From: Tritrichomonas musculus
Lineage: Eukaryota > Parabasalia > Tritrichomonadida > Tritrichomonadidae
NCBI GenBank assembly: GCA_039105265.1
Contig: JAPFFF010000013.1
Location: 2,914,001 to 2,978,000 of the forward strand
Length of the DNA: 64,000 nucleotides
Direction of reading: 5' to 3'
The notes beneath the pieces are model-generated. The model saw nothing but the letters and a program-made list of their open reading frames with translations, had not been told where the DNA came from and did no database searches. Shown here in pieces: positions 23,887-35,922 of the stretch (position 1 is its first letter; each line of letters begins with the position of its first letter). Made by a program: the position numbers and the translations under genes.

Positions 23887-24609
23887 TTAAGTGCGGAATT
23901 TTTATCCTTAGGTCAAAAAAATTATCCAAAATTATCCAAAAAAAGTGACAGCTTAAAAAGACTGTTTTTAGCTTGCGTATTATATTAAAAGTAAAAAAAA
24001 TAACTCTATTTTTGAAAAAAAAGTATATTTATTATTATTTTTTTAAAAAAAATAAAAAAATAAGCCGGTTTTCGATGTTGTATTCATAGGGAAATGAATT
24101 TGCTTTTGTTTTTAGAAGATATTTTGAAAATAAAATGATTTTTCCTTAAAAAACAAGCTTTTATTAAACCACCTGAAATATATAATAAACATTAGGAAAA
24201 CATAAGATTTTGCTTTTTAAAAAATCATTTTTTCATATTACCATCAAGAAATTTGACTTTTTCCTAAGTATATTTTCAATATATGATCATATTTTTTTGA
24301 ATTCTATAACTTTTTTTATGTTTTGCAAATTCAATATATAGGTAATATTTGAATGGCTGACGAATAAAATAAATAACTTTTTGAGATATAAGTTATTTCA
24401 AATTAAAGTTATTAATATATTGAATTTTTTCATTTTTTTTTTTTAATATCTTCTTAAATTAAATATATATTTACATTAAATCTAAATTTTTTTACAAGTT
24501 TAATCGAATGTACATTCAAAAAACTTCTCTATTTCAATGAATACTAAAAAAAAAATTTTTATCCAAAGTTATCCAAAAAGTGCCAAAAGGATAAAAATTC
24601 CGCACTTAA
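23887..24609. mobile_element. MULE-like MITE, 723 bp
   Basis: The ends TTAAGTGCGGAATTTTTATC match their complement at the other side over about 22 bp. They are flanked by a 9-bp duplication CATATTAGC (23878-23886 and 24610-24618), typical of Mutator-like insertion. Inside each end lies a second shared phrase, ATCCAAAATTATCCAAAAA. No coding sequence. Confidence 0.75.
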
Positions 24610-24639
24610 CATATTAGCATATTTATACAAATTTTAAAT

Positions 24640-25370
24640 GGGAAATCGTAATCGCCCGTATTCGTAATCGCCCGTGGCGGTTTAGGTCAATATTGACCTT
24701 GTATCGTACCATAGAAAAAAAAGTCTGGAACTTTTTTGCACTTTTGCAAAAAAAAGCATGGGTAGCTACTCATGGTTTTTTCTATATAAAAAAAATATAA
24801 ACGGAATTTTTTTTTATAGTCTAAAATCGATATTATTATGAGCCTTGGCTTATAAACAAGAAAGGACAAATATTTTATATGCTAATAAAAGTTCTATTGA
24901 TTACTTTATAACAAAGAAAATCAAAGTTTTAATCTAAATTATATATGAATATTTTATATTGTGTAAACAAATGCACAATCCAAAGGCATAAAAATAAATA
25001 TGAAACCGTATTACTCAAAATTAATTAATTACCTTTTAACTTTAAAAGTATATGATTTCCAATATCAATGAAATTGGCGAAAAGTTGGAATTTACGTAAT
25101 TATATACATCAAAATAATAAAATGATGGTGTTAAAAATATTTGCGCTTTCTTGTTTATATGCGAATGCTCATAATAATATCGATTTTAGACTATAAAAAA
25201 AAATTCCGTTTATATTTTTTTTATATAGAAAAAACCATGAGTAGCTACCCATGCTTTTTTTTGCAAAAGTGCAAAAAAGTTCCAGACTTTTTTTTCTATG
25301 GTACGATACAAGGTCAATATTGACCTAAACCGCCACGGGCGATTACGAATACGGGCGATTACGATTTCCC
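24640..25370. mobile_element. MULE-like MITE, 731 bp, with 240-bp inverted ends
   Basis: Inverted ends of about 240 bp begin GGGAAATCGTAATCGCCCG. They are almost perfect, so the same 60-residue frame appears on both strands. The element is flanked by a 9-bp duplication ATTTTAAAT (24631-24639 and 25371-25379). A palindrome GGTCAATATTGACC lies 50 bp inside each end. It inserted 21 bp from the neighbouring element. A degraded copy of its end is found at 33113-33215. Confidence 0.85.
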
Positions 25371-25480
25371 ATTTTAAATATATATAAAATTTAATTTTTT
25401 ATTTAATATAATAAGATAATTTCATTTTTACATTTTTCACGAATTCTCACAAAAGTTAGTTTCCATACCTCTCGTTCAAT

Positions 25481-28400
25481 ATAAAAAAAAAAAAAATATA
25501 TTTTAATTTTTTGAAAAAGAAAAAAAAAATTGATAAGTTTATTTCAAATAAAATTATCAATACAAGATAAAGGGGGATCAATTTTACGATTTTACTAAAG
25601 TGAAAACTAAGTAATTTAAGTATAAAAAATGAATTAAATTAATGGAATAATATAAAAGTTAAAGAATATTCAATAAAAATTATAGTAGGGATAAAAAGAT
25701 AAATGATGATTTTTAAAATTTCTGAAAAAGTTTGTATTTTTCTATTAAAAAATTTTGGTCGCATTCAAATTATTTTTTTTTTCATTCAATTTTTATTTAT
25801 AAAAATTGAATAAAAAATGGAAAAATGTTAATATTTAAATAATTTTATCAGCTTTAGTAAATATGTATAGTTTATATTTTACTTATACTATATATTATAC
25901 AATTATATATATAAAATAAAAAACAAACTATCTAAACTACCAAGATATATGAATAATACTAATATTTTATCTAATTTATTTGAACGTTATTTCATATAAA
26001 GAAAAAAATAAAAAAATAAATCAATTCAAATTAATAGAAAAGATATCAAGAATAATAATAAATAATTACTAACTATACTATTCATAAATTCTGGTTTTAT
26101 TAAAAATATTTCAAAAACTAAATTTTAATCATATCTTATATGTATTTAATAAAAACTGATCAGTAAAGATATTAGAAAGCCTTTAATTTTTAATATATCT
26201 TTATGAATGTTACCAAAAAAGTTATTATATTAACAAAAAAAAGCTGAAATATTCAAATTTATTGATTATTTGTTTTTCTGAATTAAGAGATAATCTATTT
26301 TATTTAATGAAATTTAAAAATTATATAGATAAAATAATCTAATTAATAAATTAAAAATGCTAAAAATATTTCATATGCTTGAAAAAATCTAAATAAAAAT
26401 ATGTAGGAAATATCTCAAAAAGTGAGTTGGAAATAGTTCAAAATTATAAATTGATAATAATTAAAAAGTTTAATTTATAAATCTTTAAATTTTAAAATAT
26501 TCAAAAAGTGAGTTGGAAATAGTTCAATTTTTTTTGGAAATATTCAAAAAGTGAGTTGGAAATAGTTCAATTTTTTTTTGAATAAACGCACTCTGAAAAA
26601 TTTATTTCTTTGATATCTTTTTATTTCTGCTATAAATATTTTTCATCAATAATTAAACGAAATTAAATATTATTGAATATTTATTAAATATATAATATGA
26701 AAACATAACTTAATCATATATGGGAAATATTGAAAAATATATCAAAATCCATATTTTCAATTAGACTATTAACAATTAACTTATATCATAAACTATATAA
26801 TTTTATATAAAACTTTTATATATAATTTAATTGTGAAAATATATCTTAAATTTTGATATAAAACAATTTTTTACTTGAAAATAATACGTTAATAATTGAT
26901 AAGGTAATTCCCCTTTTACAAGATATAAAAAAATGTATGGAAACTAGAAAAAAATGAAATAGAAATAAATAGTGGTTTTTAAATCATCATATTTTATAAT
27001 ATGTTTTTATATCGAATTTTATATTATTATAATAGCCATAAAATATTATATTTAAATTTTATTGTGAGATATATGCAAAATATATAAATTGAATAAATAA
27101 AAACTATTAAGTATTCAAAAATACGATTCAAGTAATCCATTATGTAAATCAATAAAAATTTATTATACATTGGAAATATGAATGAATATAAAATGTTATA
27201 TATATAATTATTAATTATAATTTAGGTTTCGAAAAATTAAATAAGATATTGGAAATTTAAACTATGATTTTAATTTCAATAAAATGTTATTAATTTTATT
27301 GAATGATTACATACAATAATTTGAGAAAATAAAAATCTATCATTATTTTCATTAATAATGAGAAATTAAAATAGCTCATACAATTATTTATGAATGCTTT
27401 ATCAAAATATTTTTATACCTTTGAATTATGGATGAGTTTTTAATTTTGAATGCATTTTGAGATTTATAATTATATATGTATTTATATGTAAATAATTTTT
27501 GTGTTTCATTTTATATTTATTTTATCATATTTATATCATATATTTGATATAAATTCCATTTAAGAAATTGTTTTAATAAGATAAAAATAAATAATCCAAA
27601 TTTTATACTCACAAAATATTTGAAGAGCTTTTATGTTAAAATTTATGCAAACATAAATATCCTAAAATAGAAACATATTTAACCTAATTCGCTCGGTAAA
27701 GCCTCATTATATTTTATATTATAAGGCATGTGTTGTTTAGAGCTTGTAATATTATTCCAGTCTTTCCAGAAAATTCAAGATTTTTTGTGAGAACCAAAAA
27801 ACGTGCTTATTCAAAAAAATGAATATTAAAATAAAATAGACGTTTATTTGAGAGGATTTGGTTTTCAAACATTTTTATCTTTTTTTAATGGCTATATCAA
27901 GTTTCTTTGCCTCGATAAAAAACCATTAATTTTATTATATAATAACATATCCGAAAATTATATTAAACGGTTAAGCCAATCTCTCCAGAAAAATCACAGT
28001 TTTTTTTGTCGTAAGTTTAATTTATAATATATTCATAATTAGTGAAATAATAAGTGATATAAAATACAAACAAGCATTCAAAAACAATAATACATATGTT
28101 AAGCAAATAAAAATGCACATATATGATGGTATCATGCAGATATTCCATTTTGATGAGAAAAAATTAATTGGTCTATAAAGTTAAATATATATAATACATC
28201 ATAAGTATGATATGAATAATCAATGTTACCAATCAATATTTACTATATAAAAAGATAAAAATATTTCAAAAAACATTCCATACATTTATATAAAATTGAA
28301 TTAAAATTCTTTGAAAAAAATTGAAGTCTAAGAAAATTGATAATGATTTTCTGAGTTGTTTGATAGTTGTAAAATTTTTTAATTGAAAAAAATTGTGAGA

Positions 28401-28920
28401 AAAAAAGAGATTTCTGAGGAGTATAAAAAATAAAGTACTCAAAACGTCATGATTCCAGATTTTTTTATTTATTTCATAATAAGATTTCAAAATAAAACTA
28501 GTTGATCAGCCTTTTTTTCCAACTTGTGCCTATTGATCTAATGAATGTTCCTTATCATATCTTCATTCTTGGAAATATTTAAGAGCAAGCAAACACGAAA
28601 TATTATTACTTATTGTTTTTTATCAACATTTTTGTTTATCTAATACAATATTTTACATTCAATAGAATAATCCATTTGCAAGTGTTTCAAAACAAATTTT
28701 TGAGATAATAATATATTTTGATTTGTCTTTTGGAATGAAAATTCACTAATTTGTTTTAACACTTGTTTCTTTCTGCATTAGTGTTATACTGTGTTGTAGT
28801 TACATGGTGGAAAAGAATCATAAGTCGAATAGAAAATAAAAGTAAAATTTTGAATATTTTTCAACGGTCATGGTAAAATTTTACCTATATTACCGACTTA
28901 TGAAATTAAGTTTATTTCTA
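25481..28920. other. Very AT-rich intergenic desert
   Basis: 3.4 kb with no supportable gene or RNA gene. The only notable structure is a 26-bp direct repeat AAAAAGTGAGTTGGAAATAG occurring three times between 26415 and 26575. The 74-residue frame at 28266-28490 is AT-rich noise. Confidence 0.45.
26415..26575. repeat. Three direct copies of a 26-bp phrase
   Basis: AAAAAGTGAGTTGGAAATAG followed by TTCAA occurs at about 26417, 26502 and 26548. A looser relative (AAAAAGTGAACTGGAAA) occurs twice at 11190-11240 inside a hAT-like element, so these may be dispersed element fragments. Confidence 0.6.
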
Positions 28921-30211
28921 AAGAGCTTCCAAAAACGATGATCCACTTCAGATTCACCTTCATGGTTAAATTTTAATTGACCATTAATAAAAAAAATAGG
29001 TTAATTTTTGTGAATGAGTTTTTTTTTTATTGTCTTTTATTCAAATTTTAAAATGAAGGCCAAGATGCCTTCATCAATGACGAAAACGCGATGCGAAATA
29101 CTTCAATGGTTAGCAAAAACGTCAAATATCAGCTACATCTCTCGTGAAACAGGACACAGTCGCACCTTAATACGCAAAGTAAAAAATCAATTAGATCACA
29201 ATGAAGATATATTTGAATTACCCAATAAATTAGGTGCACCAATTAAAGTTACAACTGATGTACAAAACGAAATACAGAATTTAACGATGGCAAACAGGAA
29301 AATGTCATCTTTATCAATAGCCAATATCATTTCCCAAAATTCTGATTTTCCAAGTATTTCTCGCTCTTCGGTTAATTCTGTCAGACATAATTTAGGTTTC
29401 AATTATTTGCCACCGATACATACGTTTATAACTACACCAATTCAGAGAGAAAATAGAGTGAAGTTTTGCCAATTCCACATTGATAACAATACATCTTAGG
29501 AAAACGTTTTATTTACTGATGAATCAATCTTTGAGTTAAACTCGGCCAACAGATGGATTTGGCGTCGGAGAGGCGAAACGTCATCTGATGTATATAACGC
29601 GACAAACAAATTTAATAAAAAAGAAATGGTTTTCGCAGGAATTTCGTCAAAATATACCACGCCACTTATTACAATCCAAGGAACATTAGATTCAATTTCA
29701 TATATCGATGAATGTATAGATCAGTCAGGCCTGATAAGTGGCATGAATGATGCATATGGTCATATGAACTGGGTGCTCATGCAAGATGGCGCCACAGCAC
29801 CTACGGCGTCATCAACCATTGAATATTTGACTGATTATTGCAAAGTGCTAGAAAATTGGCCAAGTAATTCACCTGACATCAATCCAATAAAAAACCTATG
29901 GAGTTATTTAAAACAAAAAGTGGAAGAATTGAATCCTCAAAACGAAAATGAATTAATTGAATTATTGTTTAATTTATGGGAGAATCTTGATATCTCTTTG
30001 ATTCATAATTTAATTGATTCTGTTCCTTCACAACTTCGTGCTGTAATACAAAGTGATGGTTATCCAACAAAATATTAATAAAATAATACTTTTTTTTTAA
30101 TTTTCTAATATTTTTTTTTTTACCAAAAAAGATGATCCAGTCTAGTCCACTTTTTGAAAAGAATTCAAAATAAATACGTTATAAAGTGGATTATCTTTTT
30201 TGGCAGCACTT
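28921..30211. mobile_element. Tc1/mariner element, full length with TIRs
   Basis: The 28-bp terminal inverted repeats match at 24 positions: left starts AAGAGCTTCCAAAAACGATG, right complement starts AAGTGCTGCCAAAAAAGATA, and both continue to ATCCACTT. TA is present immediately outside both ends (28919-28920 and 30212-30213), the mariner target duplication. The 1.29-kb length is normal for the family. The element contains one transposase reading frame. An extra internal near-copy of the end (AAGATGATCCAGTC) lies at about 30129. Confidence 0.85.
29053..30078 (+). pseudogene. Tc1/mariner transposase, inactivated
   Basis: Starts at ATG 29053 (an in-frame ATG at 29014 is also possible). It has the N-terminal paired-like helix-turn-helix (CEILQWLAKTSNISYISRET), a second DNA-binding part, and the catalytic region with VLFTDESIF (first Asp) and VLMQDGATAP (second Asp). 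Exactly 34 residues after the second Asp, where Tc1-type enzymes carry Glu in NPIEN, it has NPIKN, so the acid is replaced by Lys. A single in-frame TAG at 29497-29499 also interrupts the frame. Apart from these two changes the protein is continuous, so the copy died recently. Confidence 0.85.
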
Positions 30212-30944
30212 TATTTTTTTATTTTTTATTTTTTTTTTTTTTCCTCACATAGGACTAGGCCTTATTTTTTTTACATCACAAATACTATAAACGTCTTTTT
30301 AACGTATTTTTTCATAAAATAACGATTTTTTGATTTGTAGTATTAATGAAACTTTTTGAATGCAAATAAATTTTTTTTTATTTTATGAAGAATCAAAAAT
30401 AATATTATTTAATTTGAAAAACATTTTACTATTTTATCTTTTTATTTTTAAATTATTTAAAACATTTTTAATATAAAAAAATAATTGTAGATCAAGATAA
30501 AAATAAAAAACTAATATCGAGAAAATAACGTATTTACAATTTATATTACAATTGTAATTTTTAAACGGACAAGTTGTATACAATTGTAAATACAAAAACC
30601 AAGGCTTACATAGGACTAACTTATGATATAAATAATAAATATATTTAACATTTATAATTTTATTAATAATTATTAATTAAATTAATAAAAGTATATGTAA
30701 CGTTTTAAGATCTTAATATTTTTATTTTTGGAATTTTTTTTCAAAATTTGAATTATTTTTGAATAATTGAATAATTTATTTATAATTTTTTTTTATGAGA
30801 AATTTTTTTAACTCAAACAAACAATAAACGATTACAAAACCAAATATCATGAAGTACTAGAAGAACTCGATAATTTCAAAAAGGCAAATAAAGAACTTTA
30901 ATTTATAGCGCAATTATCCATATCTATATTTTCATTTAACTAGT
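30212..30944. other. AT-rich intergenic DNA
   Basis: No gene. A phrase TTTTACATCACAAA...AACG near 30268-30310 resembles one near 6947-6985, probably a dispersed repeat. Two copies of CATAGGACTA occur at 30247 and 30609. Confidence 0.4.
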
Positions 30945-31424
30945 TTGAACTTGAAAAATGATGATCCAAATGCCAAATACGGAAATCGTTTCAATCGCCA
31001 TTTACTTCCATTATATGTTTTAATAGGAATGTCTGGTGAATACACCATGTCCTTATTACATCAATATTTTGGCTTTCCATCTTCACGAACAATAAGAAAC
31101 TTTAGGAATGCGCTTAAATTGAAATACGAAATAGACGACCAGATATTTGATGGATCAATTAAATCTATCAAAAAGTTTGTAAAATTATTCAAAGATACAA
31201 GTGATAATAGATGTTTTATTGCAGTAGATTTTGCTGCTTTAAATGCTAAAATAACTATTCATAAAGATGGAGAAGTTGAAGGACTTATGAATAAGCTCAC
31301 AATTGACCAAAAAACAATGGATTTAATTACTAGTAAATCAATTGAGTTTCATAAATTCTACATATCTCATAGAAATGAAATGGTTAAGTATTTTTTTTGT
31401 ATTTTATGTTTGATTCCTCGATGA
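30945..31424 (+). pseudogene. Fragment of an unidentified protein
   Basis: The 160-codon frame has convincing protein character: KYGNRFNRHLLPLYVLIGMS, then FGFPSSRTIRNFRNALKLKY, then RCFIAVDFAALNAKITIHKD. There is no ATG at its 5' end (first ATG about residue 29) and the last fifteen residues look like AT-rich read-through. It resembles, from memory only, repeated trichomonad proteins of transposon origin; I cannot name the family. Near-identical 3' phrases recur at 31495-31525 (TACATATCTCATCGAAATGA), showing a local duplication of its end. Confidence 0.4.
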
Positions 31425-33042
31425 CAAAAACAAGTCATTTCCAATTCTTGTTCGAAAGCAGACAAATGATTCAGCGAATGAAAATACAAATAAATTCTAC
31501 ATATCTCATCGAAATGAGATAGTTTAGTATTTTTTTAAAAAAATATGTTTATAAAGGAAAAAAAAAAAAAAAAACATATTTTAATTGTTTTTTTTCCTTA
31601 AAAATAAACTATTCAAAATTAAAAGAACCGAAATCTTTTCAAATTTCGAGAGATAATTGTTATCTGTATAACGCTAAAAAGTTGTAAACATAATCATAAT
31701 CTTCAAATGGTAAATTTCTTAAAATATCTTTAACTGATTGCATTTGGTTAATATCGTCAACGGATTCATAAAATTCATTGATGATATCTTCAGCATCGAT
31801 AATTAATGTAGTCATTTTATTATTTGAATACAGGATAAAAAAAAATTATAAAAAAAAAGTTTGAGGTTATTTTTATTATTTAAAATTTTTATTTTTTAAC
31901 TTTTTATCGAAGGTGTGTTAAGGGGTAAAACACGTTTACGTATGTTCAGATAAGCCTTAATACACCTAGTCGACAAATTCGTTTGAGCCTTAAAACACGT
32001 AAAATTTGATACGAATGAGGGGTCAAAACCATGTAACAATGGGCGGAATCACGTTAGTGATGTAGCCCTTGTTACTATTACTACTGGATGTATATCGAGA
32101 AATCTTTAAATAAAAAATTGGAAAAGCTTAAAAAAAAAAATAGATGGACAATTGATTTAACTACTGATAATTTGCCAAATCAAATTCAAGCCTTAAATCA
32201 GGATAGCAAAGATTCTCTGTCAAATATTTTTTTTTTTTTTTAAAAAAAATATGAGGAATATTATTCATTTTTGCTGATGTTTGCATTGGTTGAAACTTTC
32301 ATATAAAGCATCTTCTCAGGGAAAATTTCAAGAAAAATACCAAAAATATATATAATCAGATGGAATTCTGCTTTTCTGGGTTTAGATTTTTCTATTTGAG
32401 AATAGACATTTTGAATCTTATTAAATGCATATTTTCTATCGGTTTCCTGAAGTTTTATCCTTTACTTTTTCATTTTGCTAGTTTAGTTGATTATATACAG
32501 AATGAGAATATATCATGTGTTGAATTGATGATTGTTATTGATTACTTTTTATACACAATTAAAAATAGCTTTCAAGAATTATTAGGTCAGCTTGTGTAGA
32601 GATAGGTTAGGCAGAAAAATGGCAATGGCCACAGCTTAAAGTTAACCATTAAGTTCAATTGACATTTTTTATTTGATTAATCCTTCTTTTATTTTTATAA
32701 CTTTTCGTCCCAAGAAATTATATATGAATATAAATGATTGGTAGATTTTTTGTAGCTTATTAATTGATGTGTTTGTGATAAAAAACGTCTTAAAAATATA
32801 AGTTGTTGGACACAAAGCAGAAGATTACTTGAATATCCCATCTCACTGTTCGAATGCACACAATATTATTGTTATGAATCAAACTACTCACATGTTAGTG
32901 ATGTTCAAATTCATTATAACATTCAATTCAACATATTACTTAACCATCATATCAAAATTCAATAAATTGATTGCTTTCAAGTATTCTTAAAGGATTGTGC
33001 TTGAACTAACAATTATTATTTTTGAATCACTGAAATAATCAG

Positions 33043-33076
<34 letters not shown>

Positions 33077-33112
33077 GATATTTTTTGCTACCAATCTCTA
33101 TTTCCTCCAATG
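31425..33112. other. Intergenic DNA with a short mixed-composition patch
   Basis: No supportable gene. At 31910-32085 the sequence is less AT-rich and contains repeated AAACACGT and TTAAGGGGT/AGGGGTCA phrases, perhaps the end of an unknown element. The frame at 32360-32599 is hydrophobic AT-rich noise. A (TA)n tract lies at about 33045-33071. Confidence 0.4.
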
Positions 33113-33215
33113 GTTAAGGTCAATATTGTATCGTACCTCATAAAAAATAGGCGAGAACTTTTTTGCACTTTTGTAAAAAATACCATGTTTAGTTACTCAC
33201 ACTTTTTTCGAAAAA
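33113..33215. mobile_element. Degraded end of the 24640-type MITE
   Basis: The stretch with GGTCAATATTGTATCGTACC and ACTTTTTTGCACTTTTG repeats the order of motifs found 50-150 bp inside the end of the 24640-25370 element, with substitutions. Only one end is recognisable. Confidence 0.6.
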
Positions 33216-33326
33216 ATTTCACAAAAAGCAGCTCTAGATGAAATTTCTTCCATCACGAGTAAGTTAATCTTAATTAGTTTTCGATTGCCATTAATTAAAT
33301 AAATAATATTATATCTATTCAAACAA

Positions 33327-33408
33327 GACGACTTGGCCGAGTGGTTAAGGCGAGGGATTGCTAATCCCTTGGGCTTGTCCCGCGTGGGTTCGAATCCCAT
33401 GGTCGTCG
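33327..33408 (+). tRNA. tRNA-Ser (GCU)
   Basis: Class II cloverleaf with long variable arm: acceptor GACGACT with GGTCGTC, D-arm TGGCCGAGTGGTTAAGGC, anticodon stem AGGGA/TCCCT around loop TTGCTAA (anticodon GCT), variable arm GGGCTTGTCCC, and T-arm GTGGGTTCGAATCCCAT. It is followed at once by twelve T residues, a Pol III terminator. Confidence 0.96.
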
Positions 33409-33849
33409 TTTTTTTTTTTTAGAATAATTTTTTACAACTCTCCTAATATCAAAACAATAATTAATTCAAGTTATTTCTTATTAATAATTGAATTTCTCAA
33501 AACAAATAGAGTAAGCATAACAAAATGAATCAGAAAGTTTTTGACTCCAATACTATTATTCTCGTGATAATTCTCATTAATTAAATGATTAAACAAATAA
33601 GTAGGTTTTATATCAAAAAAATATGTTGTATATTGAAATCTTATTAAAAAAAGATTAATCAAGATTCAATTTCAAAAGAATAATTTTGCTGCGTTATATT
33701 TCATATTTCAAAAAACATTTGAGATTGATATTCAATACAATTTTTAAATTTTAACATCAATATTAAAGAAAATTGCTTGGCCTGATTTTTGAAATCAGAT
33801 TAATAAGTTTACAAAGAGAATCTCTCAAAAAACGATGAATCTATATATA

Positions 33850-34213
33850 TTAAAGATTAACAACTTTTATATAAACCTTTCTTTTTATTATTTTCTTCCA
33901 CAGATACCAATTCAATAACTTTCGATCCAATTTTTGAAACTCGTGAAGAATGATTTTTGAATCGTTAAATGTTTTGTTACATTTCATGAAGTTGAAACTT
34001 ACTGAATGCAAATATTTGGCTGTTACTTGAAATTCTAGAACATCAGCATCGTTTTCTTTTGCTGTGAAGTACGATATCTCAATTGAATTGCTAACGTATT
34101 CGTCATCTGGATCAAGAGACATTATGTAGTCGCCTGTAGAGGCAATTATGCCGTGATTCCGCGATGAACACGTTCCCTGGTTGTAAATATGTTGAATTAG
34201 TTTGATTCTTAAA
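33850..34213 (-). pseudogene. C-terminal fragment of a family-2 glycosyltransferase
   Basis: The minus-strand frame reads YNQGTCSSRNHGIIASTGDY then IMSLDPDDEY: the GT-A (GT2) pattern in which a conserved Arg-Asn-x-Gly helix precedes the metal/nucleotide-binding DxD-like acids (DPDD). It continues ADVLEFQV and LNWYLWKKIIKRKVYIK, wording typical of trichomonad GT2-like proteins. The N-terminal nucleotide-binding half is missing. The frame stays open toward 34213, where it meets the oppositely oriented vWA relic. Such enzymes would add sugars to surface glycans. This copy is truncated. Confidence 0.65.
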
Positions 34214-35845
34214 TGACATAGATTTACTCACAAATGGAATTCAAATTAAACTTGATAAAAAAGCGACGCCTGACCAATGCCGAAAAGTCCTTTTTAAAAA
34301 TAAAACATTGCTTATTTATCTTCAAGGAGGAATTCCATTCATCGGAGGAACTCTTGGTGACATTTACACCACTGAAGATTATATATTTATTTATGGAGTT
34401 TTATCACGATCAGTAGTTGAGTGTGATTTGACTGATTTTTGTCCAGAACTGTGTGATATGAGCAATCCAAAACGTCGTCTTTTTTTGTCTCCATTATGCG
34501 ATTCAACAGAACGTAGATTGTCTGATATTGCATGCTTAATGGGATACATAAATCACGACGGTTTTATAAGCAATGATCTTCTTTGTGCTTTTGCAAGTGT
34601 GATTAATTTTCCACCTTTACTAACATTAATGAAAAAGATCATGAAACGTGATCGAGTTGTTTATCGAGATTTGATAAACACTTTTTACATTCTTTAGAGC
34701 AAAAGAACCAGAAGATTGTAAAGATAATCAAGTGTTTGAAAATTGTCTTCATTTATGCGATTTGATAATTAATTCTTAGTGAATATTGTAATGTTTTACC
34801 TTTGAATTATATTGAATTCGATCCTACCATTAATGCTCCTAAATGGATATCTGACTTAAAACTAAATCAATCTGTTTATGTGTGGGACGGAGTCAAAACA
34901 GGATTTGATGACAAAAACTTCATAAAATTTGATCCAAAAATTGATAATCAAAAAGATGACAAGCCTTTTTGTTTATCTCCAATTTCACCATTTTTAATGG
35001 ATAAATTTACTTCTTGTTGTATTGTTAAAGGAAAAGATCATGAATACCTTTACATTATGCCTTCACCAATGAAAGTTCCTTCCTCTCAAAGCAAATCTGT
35101 TATCATTAATCAAATGACAGGAAAAGTGGTCTTTATGACATTAAAGTGTTTGCAAAACAAGAAGGATCTGATGCAAACGATCTTTTTAATCCACATGAAA
35201 TCAAGCAGATTCTAATGTTTGTTTTGCATGAACCAAAATCAATGCAATCCAAAAGTATATTTAATGAACAATTTAAAATTGATCATCAATATTTGAATGA
35301 ATATTTGGCCAGATCAGATAATTATCAACTTCAAAGCCTACAAAGCCTTCTTTTATATAATGGAAGTTCTATAATCAAAAGTCCATTTACAGTAATTGCT
35401 TCTGATATTCTTGACGATAAAAATATGACAGAAATTAAATGTACTTCATACCAAGGCATTTTTGATTTACTTTTACGAAGTTGTGATGAAATAGTACGTT
35501 TTAGAAAGAATATTAAAGGCCAAGAATTGTTTCCAGAAGCACAATCAAGAATCATTGTTATTTCAGATTATGATGATATGTATTGTCATTTCCCACTTTC
35601 TGAAATTGCTAAAGAACAAAATCATTGTTGAAAGCATCATAATTGGTTCAAATGACGAATATAAAAAGCTATGTGCGGTTTCACACATTACAGGAGGTTA
35701 TTCATTTCATTATTCTAATTTGCAAGAAGGAGGTGTTGAATTATCTTCACAATTTATTAATCTAGATGAACGAAAATTTAAAAGTTTTACAAAGAGGAAT
35801 TTTCTGGAGCATTTTACATACTTTGGAATTTCAGTTATATATTAA
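34205..35845 (+). pseudogene. Broken vWA-domain protein of the trichomonad 'ubiquitin-conjugating family' type
   Basis: Four protein-like blocks follow each other in shifting frames: 34205-34697 (GGIPFIGGTLGDIYTTEDYI, NPKRRLFLSPLCDSTERRLS), 34802-35140 (INAPKWISDLKLNQSVYVWD), 35146-35631 (RIIVISDYDDMY) and 35600-35845 (KIIVESIIIGSNDEY, LCAVSHITGGYSFHY). The last two match the end of a von Willebrand A fold. From memory, trichomonads have large proteins of this build, some with an E2 domain. No E2 part is visible here. At least three frame changes and several stops make it a dead host gene or gene copy. Confidence 0.55.
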
Positions 35846-35922
35846 AAATATATTAATATTATAATATATGGAATATTTTTTAATTTAGAATTGATTAATT
35901 AAGATTAATTAAATTGATGATT

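Larger units (their letters stand above)
22809..25472. mobile_element. hAT-like element (2.66 kb) holding two nested MULE-like elements
   Basis: The ends AGAGGTACGGAAACT and complement AGAGGTATGGAAACT are flanked by a perfect 8-bp duplication CGTTCAAT (22801-22808 and 25473-25480). Removing the two nested insertions (23887-24609 and 24640-25370 with their 9-bp duplications) leaves about 1.2 kb, close to the 1.26 kb of the relative at 10497-11760. No transposase is encoded. Confidence 0.7.

Noticed and set aside
24687-25323. Two identical 60-residue frames on opposite strands
   Set aside because: They are the two inverted ends of the 24640-25370 MITE.
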